A stretch of DNA of 64,000 nucleotides from Isochrysis galbana (lineage: Eukaryota; Haptophyta; Isochrysidales; Isochrysidaceae). The DNA lies in the NCBI GenBank assembly GCA_018136815.1, contig CM030932.1, forward strand, positions 4,936,407 through 5,000,406, given 5' to 3'. Positions 63,854-64,000 of this stretch are shown piece by piece. The notes under the pieces are model-generated. The model did no database searches and was not told where the DNA came from. It saw only the letters and a program-made list of their open reading frames with translations. Position numbers and translations under genes: made by a program. Numbering within the stretch: position 1 is the stretch's first letter; every line of letters begins with the position of its first letter.

Positions 63854-64000
63854 ATGCCCGTAGTCAACCCCGAGGAAAGCTCCATGAGCTCCCCACAAGA
63901 ACCGCGTTCCGCGCTAGCTGCCGGCGCGCCCTCGCAGGCAATCTCCAAGAGTGAGATCAGCCTTGCTCTGACAGACTCTAGAGCCTGGTGGCCGGGCAAT
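63854..64000 (+). CDS. Gag-like N-terminus running off the window
   Basis: ATG in an ATCACCATGC context opens a frame (MPVVNPEESSMSSPQEPRSA) with no stop for 49 codons to the window end. It lies ~200 bp beyond the LTR, where a second element's gag would begin. The first element's gag start is lost in the gap, so the two cannot be compared. Alternatively a host gene. Confidence 0.4.
   Translation, partial: MPVVNPEESSMSSPQEPRSALAAGAPSQAISKSEISLALTDSRAWWPGN

Overview
This window is nuclear DNA from a GC-rich eukaryote. Genes have short GT-AG introns (about 90-510 bp in the models I could close) and lie in dense transposon debris. A nuclear bS21 ribosomal protein gene whose product starts with a signal peptide plus a transit-like stretch points to a photosynthetic protist with a complex (secondary) plastid. 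A haptophyte or similar alga is my best guess; that is inference. Two 100-base N gaps (36101-36200, 52471-52570) mark scaffold joins.

Host genes reconstructed exon by exon: mitochondrial-type uS17 (5697-6456, minus), MOZART1 (6798-7457, plus), an FN3-domain protein (10240-11931, minus), an atypical-SDR NAD(P)-binding protein with a signal peptide (16044-17518, minus), a HAD-fold protein that has lost its nucleophile (18943-20016, minus), an ankyrin-containing gene broken by transposons (20213-20950, plus), plastid bS21 (21983-22819, minus), a proline-rich type I membrane protein (26497-28653, minus), an unrecognised three-exon gene (31818-32582, plus), a small coiled-coil protein (35141-35626, plus), an EF-hand exon (35751-35871, plus), the first exon of a secreted cysteine-rich protein (39835-40052, plus), a KDM8/JMJD5 homologue (41965-43784, minus) and an Mpv17/PMP22 protein (48757-49374, plus).

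Mobile DNA. A non-LTR (LINE) family appears as six partial pieces and no complete copy. Its start codon is preceded by a small hairpin whose sequence changes while pairing is kept, and a non-autonomous ~760-bp retroposon family starts with the same kind of hairpin. Monomers resembling the LINE 5' region form a ~204-bp tandem array at 830-2775. TIR elements with target duplications sit at 1436-1817, 20405-20588 and 36983-37641, and a degenerate hAT transposase at 8292-8990. A 1.3-kb TIR element (46279-47590) carries TATA-like boxes at both ends and small membrane-protein ORFs.

The right end (52571-64000) is the most unusual part. It holds a Ty3/chromovirus-type LTR retrotransposon with Gag, a UAG codon, and then in the same frame a 1671-codon Pol ORF. 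Pol carries a Ser/Pro-rich extension, a phage-type DNA-methyltransferase-like domain, a retropepsin and the very start of RT. RT, RNase H and integrase are missing: there the sequence switches to palindromic repeats, an LRR-like ORF and a LINE piece. A chromodomain, a purine tract and an LTR follow, and then a gag-like start that runs off the window.
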